Assembly (NCBI GenBank): GCA_964019335.1
Contig: OZ025705.1
Coordinates: 372,001 to 436,000, forward strand
DNA: 64,000 nucleotides
From: Diplonema japonicum
Lineage: Eukaryota; Euglenozoa; Diplonemea; Diplonemida; Diplonemidae
Direction: 5' to 3'
Numbering within the stretch: position 1 is the first letter of the stretch; the number at the start of each line of letters is the position of its first letter. The notes beneath the pieces were generated by a model that saw only the letters and a program-made list of their open reading frames with translations, was not told the origin of the DNA and ran no database searches. Below are positions 50,075 through 59,547 of the stretch, piece after piece. The position numbers and the translations under genes are program-made.

Positions 50075-50899
50075 TCACAGCAAGAGGGTGCAGCTCCCCC
50101 ACTCCGCGATCTTGGGACCAGAGCAGGTGCCCGCGGGAGAGGGCGGGTTCGTGGGGACAGGTGTGGGGACAGGGGTCGACACGGGAACAGTGGACCCACC
50201 TGCTGGGGTGGGTGTGGGTGTGGGGGTGGGTGCAGGTGTGGGAACAGGTGTCGCGGTGGTGGTACTGCCACCGTTGCTGCTGCTGCCACCGTTTCCATTG
50301 CCGCTGCTGCTGCCACCACCAAAGTTGTTGCTGGCACCGTTGAAGTCAAGGTCGATGGCGTTGTAGAAGCTGGCAGAGGTGTCACCGACATCCCAGACTG
50401 CAAGGACCACGTGGTAGCCGCTCCTGGTCGGGACCGTGCAGGAGTGGGTCACCCCAGAGAGAGGAGGCTGCTGCATCTCCCCGTCCACCGTGCAGAAGGG
50501 GGTCCCCTCCAAGGTCTCCCTCCCGAGAGGGTCCACCCCGTTCCACCCTTCCTTCGTGATGAAGTACCTCCAGTCCCGCGTCACGTGGTTCGCCCTGAAG
50601 GCCCACGTGAAGTCCATCGCCCCGCTGCTCACAGAGGTCTTCGCCCACCTCGTCGTCGACTGCTCGTTCAGGGGCGCCCAGGTGTCCTTCCCAGCAGCAG
50701 CCACCGTCCCGTCCGCAGGGCCCGTCTCGGGGTACCGGTCCTCCCCCTCCACGCTCTGCGGCTCGTACTGCACCGCCCCGCAGTTCGTGTTCCTCTTCTG
50801 GTTGCACGACCAGCTCCTCGACGACGGGGTCACCACGTAGCCGTGCCCCTGTGCTGAGGCGAACAGGGCGGTCACGCAGACAACAGAGCGCAGCATCAT
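50075..50899 (-). CDS. Secreted AA10 LPMO, copy B, with binding module lost by frameshift
   Basis: A 274-residue protein almost identical to the LPMO at 2511-3419 through the signal peptide, catalytic domain (same H-G-Y-V and A-N-H-V copper ligands) and linker. Differences include N-to-T in the K-D-x-W-A-P segment and an altered Ser/Gly/Asn linker length. At the 50090/50091 junction an 8-nt sequence present in copy A (2618-2625) is absent. The frame shifts after W-G-S-C and ends T-L-L-L. The CBM1-like Cys-rich tail is still encoded in 49984-50090 but in another frame. The catalytic domain should be functional, without its substrate-anchoring module. Confidence 0.9.
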   Translation of the reverse strand: MMLRSVVCVTALFASAQGHGYVVTPSSRSWSCNQKRNTNCGAVQYEPQSVEGEDRYPETGPADGTVAAAGKDTWAPLNEQSTTRWAKTSVSSGAMDFTWAFRANHVTRDWRYFITKEGWNGVDPLGRETLEGTPFCTVDGEMQQPPLSGVTHSCTVPTRSGYHVVLAVWDVGDTSASFYNAIDLDFNGASNNFGGGSSSGNGNGGSSSNGGSTTTATPVPTPAPTPTPTPTPAGGSTVPVSTPVPTPVPTNPPSPAGTCSGPKIAEWGSCTLLL

Positions 50900-50906
50900 T
50901 TCTTTG

Positions 50907-50937
<31 letters not shown>

Positions 50938-51448
50938 TGTTTGGGGGTTACAAAAACCTGTGTGCGTTGAGAGGTGGATAGGAAAGGAGAAGGAAGGGTG
51001 ACTAAAGGAAATAAAGAAGCCCCTCCCTCAACTCTGTACCAAAGCAACGGGGGCAAAATACAGAAAGGGGGTGAGTAAAAAAGAAAAAAAAAAGAGAAAG
51101 ATACGAGAAGAAGAGGGAAGGAACAAGAGTGGGAAAAGGGCATTGCAACCTCTAGTTCCAGCTTGCATCCTTCTTCTCCCTTCCAACTCTTGTTTTCTTT
51201 CGGGCACAATTTTGCACCCTACAGTGTCCTTGGCAGAGTCTTTAAGAAGAAGAGACTGAGAAACGATCGCATAAAAGGAAAAGATAAGAAAAGAAAAGAG
51301 AGGAAGATGGTATCGCGCGGTTGGTTACTACTGTTTTCTTTTTCTTTCTTTCTAAAAAGAAGAAGGGTCATGAGGTTAGGTATTTTTTTTAGTACATAAT
51401 CCCCTTCTTTTTTTTTTTTTTTTTTTAAAGTCTGTCATCTCCTCACCC
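50900..51448. repeat. Intergenic DNA of duplicated segment B
   Basis: Matches 3420-3967, with a longer T run at 50910-50932 and small changes elsewhere. Confidence 0.75.
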
Positions 51449-52018
51449 CTAGTTCCCACTCCATCCAGAGTAACCGGCCTTGGGGAGGGTGATGTCGAGC
51501 TCCTGCCTGAAGAGGATGCCGGTGTTGTCAGTCTGGGGTTCAGGGGTGGTGGCGAGGACCCCCTTGGCCCCCTTGAAGTCGCCAGTCCCGCCAATGATGG
51601 AGACGTACGAGGTGTGCATGTCGGACTCCCTCCCCGAGACCTGGAGGGTCCCCTCGTAGCCAGACTCCTCGTAGAAGGTGAGGGTCCAGGTGCACTGGCC
51701 CCAGTTGTTCTCCGGGTCGTCGGGGAGGCTCGGGTGGTCCTTCCCGCTCCAGTCGGGCTTCCCGGGGTCCGTCCTGATGCAGTACCCAGCGTTCCGACCG
51801 ATCACCGACTTGCACGAGTCGTCCGCCAGAAGCTTCTGGTCGAACACGAAGATGTCCCCAGGGGAGTCCAGCCCGTCCTCCACGTCGGCGCTCTGCCTGA
51901 TCCCCCCGTCGGGGCGCCCGTCAGCGAACGTCGTGAACTCGATGTGGCGGCGGTGCCATCCAACGAAGCCCTGCGCCGTTCCCGCCAGCATCAACACCAT
52001 CAGAGAGGCCTTCGACAT
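51449..52018 (-). CDS. Secreted dirigent/allene-oxide-cyclase-barrel-like protein (copy B)
   Basis: A 189-residue protein that appears identical to the one at 3968-4537 (same signal-like N-terminus, S-P-G-D-I-F-V-F-D and G-G-T-G-D-F-K-G-A). The start was placed at M-S-K-A-S-L-M; the upstream frame is GA/GT-repeat translation. Followed downstream by LPMO copy B, so the gene pair order is the same as in segment A. Confidence 0.65.
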   Translation of the reverse strand: MSKASLMVLMLAGTAQGFVGWHRRHIEFTTFADGRPDGGIRQSADVEDGLDSPGDIFVFDQKLLADDSCKSVIGRNAGYCIRTDPGKPDWSGKDHPSLPDDPENNWGQCTWTLTFYEESGYEGTLQVSGRESDMHTSYVSIIGGTGDFKGAKGVLATTPEPQTDNTGILFRQELDITLPKAGYSGWSGN

Positions 52019-52469
52019 TTCTAGAGAGAGTGAGAGAGAGAGAGTGTGTGTGTGTGTGTGTGAAAGAAAAGGTTCCTGGTGTGTGTGTGTGGGTGGGTGT
52101 GGTATGTCACTTTCAAAGAAAAAGAAAATAAATAGAAAAGGACTGCAGGACTGAGCTTCCCCCTCTCTACCCCTCAAAACAAGAGTCATCGACTACCCGT
52201 CGTCGGGGAATGGTGAGGGAGGGGGCCTTCTTCCTGTCAATGCAGAGAAAACAGAGAGAGAGGGAGAGAGAGGGTAATATATATATGAAAAAAAAAAGGG
52301 GCCGCCAATGTGGCGGCGCTTCGCACGGTTGGGTAAGAAGAATACGTTGGTTTCGTTCAATTTCTCTTTGGTACAGATTTCAAAACTAGGTCTCTTTTTT
52401 TAAAGGCTTTTTTTTTTTTTTTTTTTTTTTTTTTCTTTTCGTTTCAGCAAACTACGAAGAAGAGGAAAA
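52019..52469. other. Intergenic spacer; right end of duplicated segment B
   Basis: The (GA)n(GT)n tract at 52023-52062 is shared with segment A; homology stops at about 52077. It continues with unique sequence, then a T run of about 28 near 52407-52434. Confidence 0.65.
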
Positions 52470-53057
52470 TCAGTTCTTGCGGATCTCAAGAACCTGCCTG
52501 AAGAGGACGCCTCCGGCTGCCTGGGGTTCCGGGTTGGTGAGGAGCTCACCCCAGGCCCCCTTGAAGTCGCCAGTCCCGCCGACGATGGAGACAGCGGAGA
52601 CACCTGCATCGGACTCCCTCCCTGAGACCTGGAGGGTCCCGACGTAGCCGGAGCCAGCGCCCTCGTAGAAGGTGAGGGTCCAGGTGCACTGGCCCCAGTT
52701 GTTCTCCGGGTCGTCGGGGAGGGTGGGGTGGTCCTTCCCGCTCCAGTCGGGCTTCCCGGGGTCCGTCCTGATGCAGTACCCAGCGTTTCGACCGATCACA
52801 GTCGTCGAGTCGTCCGCAAGGAGCTTCTGGTCGAACACGAAGACGTCCCCAGGGGAGTCCAGCCCGTCCTCCACGTCGGCGCTCTGCCTGATCCCCCCGT
52901 CGGGGCGCCCGTCAGCGAACGTCGTGAACTCAATCTTCCCGCGGTGGTGGTGGCCTCCGCCCCAGCCCCACAGGGCACGGCCGCTGTGGCGGCCCGCAGC
53001 CCCCCCTGCAGAGGCAACCCCAAGGAGGGCAAACATTACTGCTACTCTTGTCATCAT
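52470..53057 (-). CDS. Secreted dirigent/allene-oxide-cyclase-barrel-like paralogue (third copy, diverged)
   Basis: A 195-residue protein starting at a double ATG (M-M-T-R-V-A-V-M-F-A-L-L-G-V-A-S-A) with a signal peptide. Its mature part shares most of the core of the two other copies (I-E-F-T-T-F-A-D-G-R-P-D-G-G-I-R-Q-S, S-P-G-D-V-F-V-F-D, G-G-T-G-D-F-K-G-A-W-G). It differs in a Gly/His/Trp-rich insert after the signal peptide (W-G-W-G-G-G-H-H-H), in the region after L-L-A-D-D-S, and in the C-terminus (L-E-I-R-K-N). It is an older tandem duplicate of 51449-52018. The frame extension to 53405 is not coding. Confidence 0.65.
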   Translation of the reverse strand: MMTRVAVMFALLGVASAGGAAGRHSGRALWGWGGGHHHRGKIEFTTFADGRPDGGIRQSADVEDGLDSPGDVFVFDQKLLADDSTTVIGRNAGYCIRTDPGKPDWSGKDHPTLPDDPENNWGQCTWTLTFYEGAGSGYVGTLQVSGRESDAGVSAVSIVGGTGDFKGAWGELLTNPEPQAAGGVLFRQVLEIRKN

Positions 53058-53940
53058 TTTTTCGGGGTTTTTTTTTTCTTTTTTTTTTCTTCTCCTTCTT
53101 TTTTTTAGGTAGTACGGATATGTCCTGGTGTGCGGGTAGTTCGACAAATAGAAACAAAAAAAAAAAAAAAAGGGAATCAAGAAAATAAGAAAACAAACAA
53201 CAGAAAACAAAAATAAAGGCTCCATGACAGTGCCTTGTAAGCAAGTAAGAGTAAAAGGGTAGGGAGGAATGGTAGGGAGGGGTTTGTATTCAGTCGACTT
53301 GCGACTATGTATTGATGTTCGCTTACGGTTCACTTTCCGTTTTAAAAAAAAACAAAAAACTATTTCTTCTACTAAGAAACAAAAAAGGGTGGGGGGAAGA
53401 TGCATCGGTGGAAATCATCACAATGCCATCTCCCACATCATCCGTTTCAATTTCAACAGCGCGAATAAAATTCGTCCGCAGAATTAGAAAGAGATAATTG
53501 GGACGGGAGAAGGGGGAAAAGCAATAGGCCATCTATTCGCGATACTTTTTTCCGATCAAACCAGCTATGTTCTTTCTGTTTCATCCATTTGCTTTCATAC
53601 ATTCACAGCTTGTTATCAAGTGAAATGACATGTAAGAAAAGGACTTCAAAAGGAATGAGTTCCCTCCAACCGGGACCGAATTCATCGCATGTGGTATTTG
53701 GTAGTTAGTTGCAACGAAGAGAAAAGAAGGAACGAATATGTTACCTCTTCTATTCTCCTTCTTTGAAGCTTTCGAAAATCGAGTCTAATCTGACGTGTTT
53801 GTCAAGGATTATGTACAAATTTATGTAAGAGAGGAAAAGGAGGCCAGTCTGGTCTGTTGGCGCCAAAATATATATCGCTAGTTCATTCATTCACTAAGTT
53901 CTTGTTGTTGTTCGCATTATGTGTATTGTATTTATGACTT
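53058..53940. other. Unique intergenic DNA, 0.9 kb
   Basis: Unlike most spacers, 53240-53940 has few homopolymers. A short minus-strand frame at 53390-53490 (R-T-N-F-I-R-A-V-E-I-E-T-D-D-V) looks somewhat protein-like, but no start, stop or intron context could be built. Otherwise no gene is seen. Confidence 0.45.
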
Positions 53941-56487
53941 CTAAACATCCACATCCTCATTGCTGTCCTCCAACTCCTCCACCAAGGCAGTCTCCTGTGG
54001 TCCAGAAACTCTTTTCGGCCTGTAGGTCACCACCGCTACCACAACAGCCAGTCCACTAAAGCTTCCAACAAGTGCAACAAGCCACGTGCTGTGTGTGTTC
54101 TCACTCTCCACAGTGGTGTCCTTCTGTGTGGCTTCAAGTGATGTCGCAAATCGAGATTCGGGAAGACTGTCGTTGCCAGTCGTGTTGGACGGGACAAGGA
54201 TGCTGCCGTTGCCAGTCATGTTGGACGGGACAGGGATGTTTCCGTTACCAGTCATGTTTGACGGGACAGGGATGCTGCCATTGCCAGTCATGTTGGATGG
54301 GACTGGGATGCTGCCGTTGCCAGTCATGTTGGATGAGATAGGGATGCTGCCATTGCCAGTGGTGTTGGACGGGACAGGGATGCTACCATTGCCAGTCATG
54401 TTGGACGGGACACGGATGCTGCCATTGCCAGTCATGTTGGATGGGACAGGGATGCTTCCGTTGCCAGTCATGTTTGACGGGACAGGGATGCTGCCGTTGC
54501 CAGTGGTGTTGGATGGGACTGGGATGCTGCCGTTGCCAGTCATGTTGGTACCATCAGGGATGACATCGCTACCAGTCATGTTGGCAGGGACAGGGATGAC
54601 ATCGCTACCAGTCATGTTGGATGGGACAGGGATGCTTCCGTTACCAGTCATGTTTGACGGGACTGGGATGCTGCCATTGCCAGTCATGTTGGATGGGACT
54701 GGGATGCTGCCGTTGCCAGTCATGTTGGTACCATCAGGGATGACATCGCTACCAGTCATGTTGGCAGGGACAGGGATGACATCGCTACCAGTCATGTTGG
54801 ATGGGACAGGGATGCTGCCATTGCCAGTGGTGTTGGACGGGACAGGGATGCTACCATTGCCAGTCATGTTGGACGGGACAGGGATGCTGCCGTTGCCAGT
54901 CATGTTTGACGGGACAGGGATGCTGCCGTTTCCAGTCATGTTGGACGGGACGGGGATGCTTCCGTTACCAGTCATGTTGGCAGGGACAGGGATGACATCG
55001 CTACCAGTCATGTTGGACGGGACAGGGATGCTTCCGTTGCCAGTCATGTTAGCAGCGACAGGGATGCTTCCGTTGCCAGTCATGTTTGACGGGACAGGGA
55101 TGCTGCCGTTGCCAGTGGTGTTGGATGGGACAGGGATGCTGCCGTTGCCAGTCATGTTGGACGGGACAGGGATGCTACCATTGCCAGTCATGTTGGATGG
55201 GACGGGGATGCTTCCGTTGCCAGTCATGTTGGATGGGACAGGGATGCTACCATTGCCAGTCATGTTAGCAGCGACAGGGATGCTTCCGTTGCCAGTCATG
55301 TTTGACGGGACAGGGATGCCGCCATTGCCAGTCATGTTGGACGGGACAGGGATGCTTCCGTTACCAGTCACGTTGGATGGGACAGGGATGCTGCCGTTTT
55401 CAGTCATGTTGGATGGAACAGGGATGCTGCCGTTGCCAGTCGTGTTGGACGGGACAGGGATGCTTCCGTTGCCAGTCATGTTGGACGGGACAGGGATGCT
55501 GCCATTACCAGTCATGTTGGATGGGACAGGGATGCTGCCATTGCCAGTCATGTTGGACGGGACAGGGATGACATCGCTACCAGTCATGTTGGACGGGACA
55601 GGGATGCTGCCATTGCCAGTCATGTTGGATGGGACAGGGATGCTGCCATTGCCAGTCATGTTGGATGGGACAGGGATGCTGCCGTTTCCAGTCATGTTGG
55701 ACGGGACGGGGATGCTTCCGTTACCAGTCATGTTGGCAGGGACAGGGATGACATCGCTACCAGTCATGTTGGACGGGATAGGGATGCTACCATTGCCAGT
55801 CATGTTGGATGGGACAGGGATGCTGCCGTTGCCAGTCATGTTGGATGGGACGGGGATGCTTCCGTTGCCAGTCATGTTGGACAGGACAGGGATGCTGCCG
55901 TTTCCAGTCATGTTGGACGGGACAGGGATGACATCGCTACCAGTCATGTTAGCAGGGACAGGGATGCTGCCATTGCCAGTCATGTTGGGCGGGACAGGGA
56001 TGCTTCCGTTGCCAGTCATGTTGGATGGGACAGGGATGCTGCCATTGCCAGTCATGTTTGACGGGACAGGGATGCTTCCGTTGCCAGTCATGTTGGACGG
56101 GACAGGGATGCTGCCGTTGCCAGTCATGTTGGATGGGACAGGGATGCTGCCATTGCCAGTCATGTTGGACGGGACAGGGATGCTACCGTTGTCAGTCATG
56201 TTGGACGGAACGGGGATGCTGCCGTTACCAGTCATGTTGGCAGGGACAGGGATGCTGCCGTTGCCAGTGGTGTTGGACGGGACAGGGATGTTTCCCTCGG
56301 TAGTGTTGTCACCCGGAACCGTCAGAAAAGAGGTGCTGTTTGATCCATTGCCGCTCGGAACAGGTAAAGGGTGACTCTCGTTGGTGCTGTTTCCTGTGTT
56401 AGGAGTGATGTCACCGTCGTTGCCAGTCTCGTAGTAAATTTGCTGCGACAGAACAACAGCTCCCACAACTGAGAGGAGGGAAAGCAT
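53941..56487 (-). CDS. Surface glycoprotein with about 59 twelve-residue sequon repeats
   Basis: An 848-residue type I membrane protein. The signal peptide is M-L-S-L-L-S-V-V-G-A-V-V-L-S. Residues ~61-771 are about 59 copies of a 12-residue unit, consensus N-M-T-G-N-G-S-I-P-V-P-S, encoded by a 36-nt repeat. Each unit has two N-glycosylation sequons (N-M-T and N-G-S), giving well over 100 potential sites. Variant units read S-D-V-I-P-V-P-A or S-D-V-I-P-D-G-T, and a 180-nt higher-order block is repeated at 54541 and 54721. A Ser/Thr-rich stalk follows, then one TM helix (W-L-V-A-L-V-G-S-F-S-G-L-A-V-V-V-A-V-V) and an acidic cytoplasmic tail (E-D-S-N-E-D-V-D-V). A mucin-like coat or adhesion protein is likely; no family was recognised. 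Repeat number is expected to vary between alleles. Confidence 0.85.
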   Translation of the reverse strand: MLSLLSVVGAVVLSQQIYYETGNDGDITPNTGNSTNESHPLPVPSGNGSNSTSFLTVPGDNTTEGNIPVPSNTTGNGSIPVPANMTGNGSIPVPSNMTDNGSIPVPSNMTGNGSIPVPSNMTGNGSIPVPSNMTGNGSIPVPSNMTGNGSIPVPSNMTGNGSIPVPPNMTGNGSIPVPANMTGSDVIPVPSNMTGNGSIPVLSNMTGNGSIPVPSNMTGNGSIPVPSNMTGNGSIPIPSNMTGSDVIPVPANMTGNGSIPVPSNMTGNGSIPVPSNMTGNGSIPVPSNMTGNGSIPVPSNMTGSDVIPVPSNMTGNGSIPVPSNMTGNGSIPVPSNMTGNGSIPVPSNTTGNGSIPVPSNMTENGSIPVPSNVTGNGSIPVPSNMTGNGGIPVPSNMTGNGSIPVAANMTGNGSIPVPSNMTGNGSIPVPSNMTGNGSIPVPSNMTGNGSIPVPSNTTGNGSIPVPSNMTGNGSIPVAANMTGNGSIPVPSNMTGSDVIPVPANMTGNGSIPVPSNMTGNGSIPVPSNMTGNGSIPVPSNMTGNGSIPVPSNTTGNGSIPVPSNMTGSDVIPVPANMTGSDVIPDGTNMTGNGSIPVPSNMTGNGSIPVPSNMTGNGSIPVPSNMTGSDVIPVPANMTGSDVIPDGTNMTGNGSIPVPSNTTGNGSIPVPSNMTGNGSIPVPSNMTGNGSIRVPSNMTGNGSIPVPSNTTGNGSIPISSNMTGNGSIPVPSNMTGNGSIPVPSNMTGNGNIPVPSNMTGNGSILVPSNTTGNDSLPESRFATSLEATQKDTTVESENTHSTWLVALVGSFSGLAVVVAVVTYRPKRVSGPQETALVEELEDSNEDVDV
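54165..56305 (-). repeat. Coding minisatellite, 36-nt unit, about 59 copies
   Basis: Tandem 36-nt repeats within the surface glycoprotein gene. Units differ at a few synonymous positions (for example GGGACAGGG versus GGGACTGGG), and a second class contains GACATCGCTACC. Blocks of five units recur, indicating unequal exchange in larger steps. Confidence 0.95.
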
Positions 56488-56628
56488 TTTTTTTTTTTTT
56501 TTTTTTTTTTGTGTGATTTTAAAACTGTTGTTTGAAAAAAATGGTCAGCTCGTGTTTGAAACAAAAAAAAAAAAAAAAAAAAAAAAACGAAAATTTCTCA
56601 TCTCTCCCTACAATAATCTAGCTCTCAC

Positions 56629-57195
56629 CTAAACCCCTTTGACAGCTTTTGTTTGACTGTAATGGAGCATATCTTTCAAGAAGCTCTCGTCAGTATAGGA
56701 ACCGATGTCATCATTGAAAACGATTTCTGTGACGTAAAGTGGCCAGGCAGGGAAGCCATAAATGGACCTACTCAGGCCAAAAACGAATAACATCTCAGGG
56801 TCGGCGCCCTTAAATGGGGGAAGATTCTTGGTGATGAGTTCTTCAGAGATATCGGCACGGTCATGCGACTTTGTGAAATCATCGAAGGTTTTCTTACCGT
56901 CTTTTATGCTGAGCAATCTGGTGGCACCTTCTATGGATGGGAGGACGCCCTGTTCTGTATGGTAAAGGGTTACATCAGTGGCCCCAAAGCTCCGTATTTT
57001 TCGAATGAACTCTTTTATACATTCGTGGTTTTTCTCAGACCCATCCTGTAGGACAACAGCTACCCGATGAGGTGAACGTTCTATTTGTTCTTTTGTTATT
57101 TTCTTGGAAACTGCCTTGAAAACGACGGCTAGTATACAAGCTGCATATAATGCAGTCGTAAAGGCGGGTGAGGAGTACATCGTGGTGTATGACAT
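56629..57195 (-). CDS. NUS1/NgBR-like dehydrodolichyl diphosphate synthase accessory subunit
   Basis: A 188-residue protein with an N-terminal membrane segment (A-F-T-T-A-L-Y-A-A-C-I-L-A-V-V-F). The body shows the inactive cis-prenyltransferase pattern: S-P-H-R-V-A-V-V-L-Q-D near the start of the fold, a central S-I-E-G-A-T segment, and the conserved C-terminal P-E-M-L-F-V-F-G, Y-G-F-P-A-W-P-L-Y-V-T-E-I, where family members have a related F-G...G-F-x-P-W...T-E-I. The usual R-x-G end motif is not obvious. NUS1 pairs with the catalytic subunit to make dolichol, needed for N-glycosylation. It lies just upstream of the sequon-rich glycoprotein gene, probably by chance. Confidence 0.65.
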   Translation of the reverse strand: MSYTTMYSSPAFTTALYAACILAVVFKAVSKKITKEQIERSPHRVAVVLQDGSEKNHECIKEFIRKIRSFGATDVTLYHTEQGVLPSIEGATRLLSIKDGKKTFDDFTKSHDRADISEELITKNLPPFKGADPEMLFVFGLSRSIYGFPAWPLYVTEIVFNDDIGSYTDESFLKDMLHYSQTKAVKGV

Positions 57196-57765
57196 TTTTT
57201 TTTTTTTTTTTTTTGAACCTCTGCCCTTTAGTAGTATTTCGGAGTAGAACAGCCCGCCTTTTGTAGAAAAAAAAAAAAAAGGTTCGAGAGAAAATGGAAA
57301 TACTTAGAGAAGCGGCCCTCCTTTAAAAAAAAAAAAAAAAAAAATCATTGGAGCTATCCTCTTTTTTTTTTTTTTTCTTCTTCATAACTAACTCACCCCC
57401 TCCTCTTCCTCCGTTCCTTTTTTTTTTCCCCCCCAGCTCTCTAATTTTTTTTTTTCCCACCCCGTTTTTTTAAAAAAAAAAAAAAAAACCCCTATTTTTT
57501 GTGGCAATAAATTCAAAAATTGTGTATTCACACAAATTGACCAATAAAAAAAATGGTTTTTTTTTTTTTTCTTTTTTTTTTCCGAAAAGGGATGAAAAAG
57601 AAAAAAGAAGGAGAAAAGAAAAAAAAAAAGGGAGGAAAGCAAGAAAAAAAAACTAAAGAACAGGAGGGGGGGGAGGGGACCGTGTAAACAAAACAAAATC
57701 TTTTTTTTTTTTTGGTACACCTACTAGCCTAAGTTCCTTTCTTCTCTCTTATTTATTTCTTCTTC
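57196..57765. other. Intergenic homopolymer-rich DNA
   Basis: A and T runs; no gene. Confidence 0.6.
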
Positions 57766-58350
57766 TCACAGCTGCGACTCAAATCTAAAAGCGAGCCCGA
57801 CCCTTGCGCCCTCCTGCGCCACAGACGCCAGAGTAGAGTGTTCTAAAAGCTCAGCTTGGGTACTATTCACCTGGACCGCACCAACAGAAAGCTTGCTAGA
57901 AGCAAGGGGGAGAGAAACACCGATTTCATTAGAAGCAAAGGAAACATCGCCCGCCCAGCTTCGAGACGTATGGACGCCATAGAGGGAAACTCCAGTGCTG
58001 GTTAAACGTGGTGAAGATTCAACTTTAACTCGAATTTTTTTCCCGACTTTTCGACTAGCCTCCATGTCTGCCCCTAAGACTGACCGAGAGACACAGCTGA
58101 ACTCTGGGGTAATGATGCCGAATCCCATGTTCGCAATGGCCTTGCACCTCCCTTCGATAATGTCCTTTGAAAGGCTGTCTGTTGCCTTGCGTCCGCCCTG
58201 GACCTTTAGAACAACACCGTTAGTTAAATCGAATTTCGCCTTGAGCTGGTGTGCCCACCCCTTGTCGCTGGGTCCTTCCACGCTACCCTCCCTTTGTATC
58301 AGCCGCTCTGTTGTGGCCTGCAGATTTAGTTTCCCGAGCTGCGCTCGTAG

Positions 58351-58381
<31 letters not shown>

Positions 58382-58710
58382 CCTTCCAACATACCCACCC
58401 CAGCCGAGCAGTATTCGTCATTCAAAGAACCCTTCACGAGGAGCGAAGGCATCCCTGCTATCTTTTTAGTATGTTTAACCTTCAAGGTAGGCATTGAAGT
58501 GACTTCTGAGGAAGCTGTTAGTTATGGTGTGTTTTAGACAGTGGCGGTGGCGGGGGATAGCATACGGAAGAAAGACTTGCTGCCTAGTTCGTTTGTCTTC
58601 ACCTCTATGCAGGTCCCGTCCTTCTCTTCTCTGCTTGCGGCAGAACTCGATAAACCAAAGGCACCCATCCTCAGCCCTGCCGCAACCAGGTTTGGTGGTA
58701 AGGCAGCCAT
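57766..58710 (-). CDS. Beta-strand-rich protein, possible outer-membrane barrel (three exons)
   Basis: Exons 58566-58710, 58395-58514 and 57766-58352 joined through introns of 51 nt (GTATGC donor, contains TAACTAAC near the acceptor) and 42 nt (GTATGT donor). The joined product is 283 residues, starting M-A-A-L-P-P-N-L-V-A-A-G-L. It has no signal peptide or TM helix. Much of it alternates polar and nonpolar residues (L-K-A-K-F-D-L-T-N-G-V-V-L-K-V-Q, V-S-L-P-L-A-S-S-K-L-S-V-G-A-V) and it ends R-V-G-L-A-F-R-F-E-S-Q-L, as in porin-like barrels. A mitochondrial porin or import-channel relation is possible but not shown. The Lys run in the unspliced frame is intron sequence. Confidence 0.6.
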
Positions 58711-59514
58711 TTCCTTTTTTTTTTTTTTTTTTTTCGTTTTCCCCCTTCCTCCTTTTTTTTTATTTTGCAAAAAAGGAAGAGAAAAAAAAAGATTTTTTTC
58801 TTAAATACTTGTGTAGCATATTGGAAAGGGGAGGGGGGGGGGGGGGGGGGTAAACTCTGGGGACAGTTTATTTTGGATGTAGAAAAACGGGAGTAGAAAA
58901 AACGGGGGGGGGATAAAGTTTAGGGGGGTTATTAAAAAAAAAGGAGTAACAGAGAAAGGGGAGCAAAAAAAAAAGAAAATGAAACTGAGAAATGGGGGTT
59001 GGGAAGAAAGGTTGTTTAAAAAAAAAAACTCAAAGTAACCTACTTTTTTTTTTCCGCTTTTACATTTCGTAAGAAAGTAAGAAAAGGCAAGAGGGGGGGG
59101 GGGGGGGCGAGCAAGCATAGGGGGGGGGGGGGGGGCTTACATTCCTTCGCTGGACGGAAGTTGTAAAGTTTAAAAAAAGGAACTGGCCGTTGTTTGTAGT
59201 GCCGGGTAAAACCTGGAGAAGTTTGTCAACCCACGACACGTTGCCAAATGTTTCCCTTTTGTTTTGACAACTCAAAGACTCGTTCTTGCAAAAAAAAAAA
59301 AAAAAAAAAAAAAAAAGAAGACGCAGGTGGCACAACTCGCACACAATTCCAACATGGGGCTGCTTTTCATATTATCTGTGGGAGGGTGTGCAAAAACATA
59401 CCATAACTTATAACCTCCCACCATCCCCCCCTTTTTTTTTTATATCTCACCAGTGCATGTCCCACAACATCTCCTGCTTGTAGTTTCGATTCGAAGGGGA
59501 GAAAAAAAAACACC

Positions 59515-59547
<33 letters not shown>

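Noticed and set aside
54165-56305. 36-nt repeats considered as a CRISPR array
   Set aside because: The repeats are directly contiguous, without spacers, in frame inside a coding region, and the genome is eukaryotic.
54086-56374. A 762-codon open frame on the plus strand, opposite the repeat glycoprotein
   Set aside because: It is a by-product of the 36-nt repeat: a unit whose length is a multiple of three with no stop in the opposite frame stays open. It has no signal peptide or non-repeat domain, and the minus-strand frame has both.
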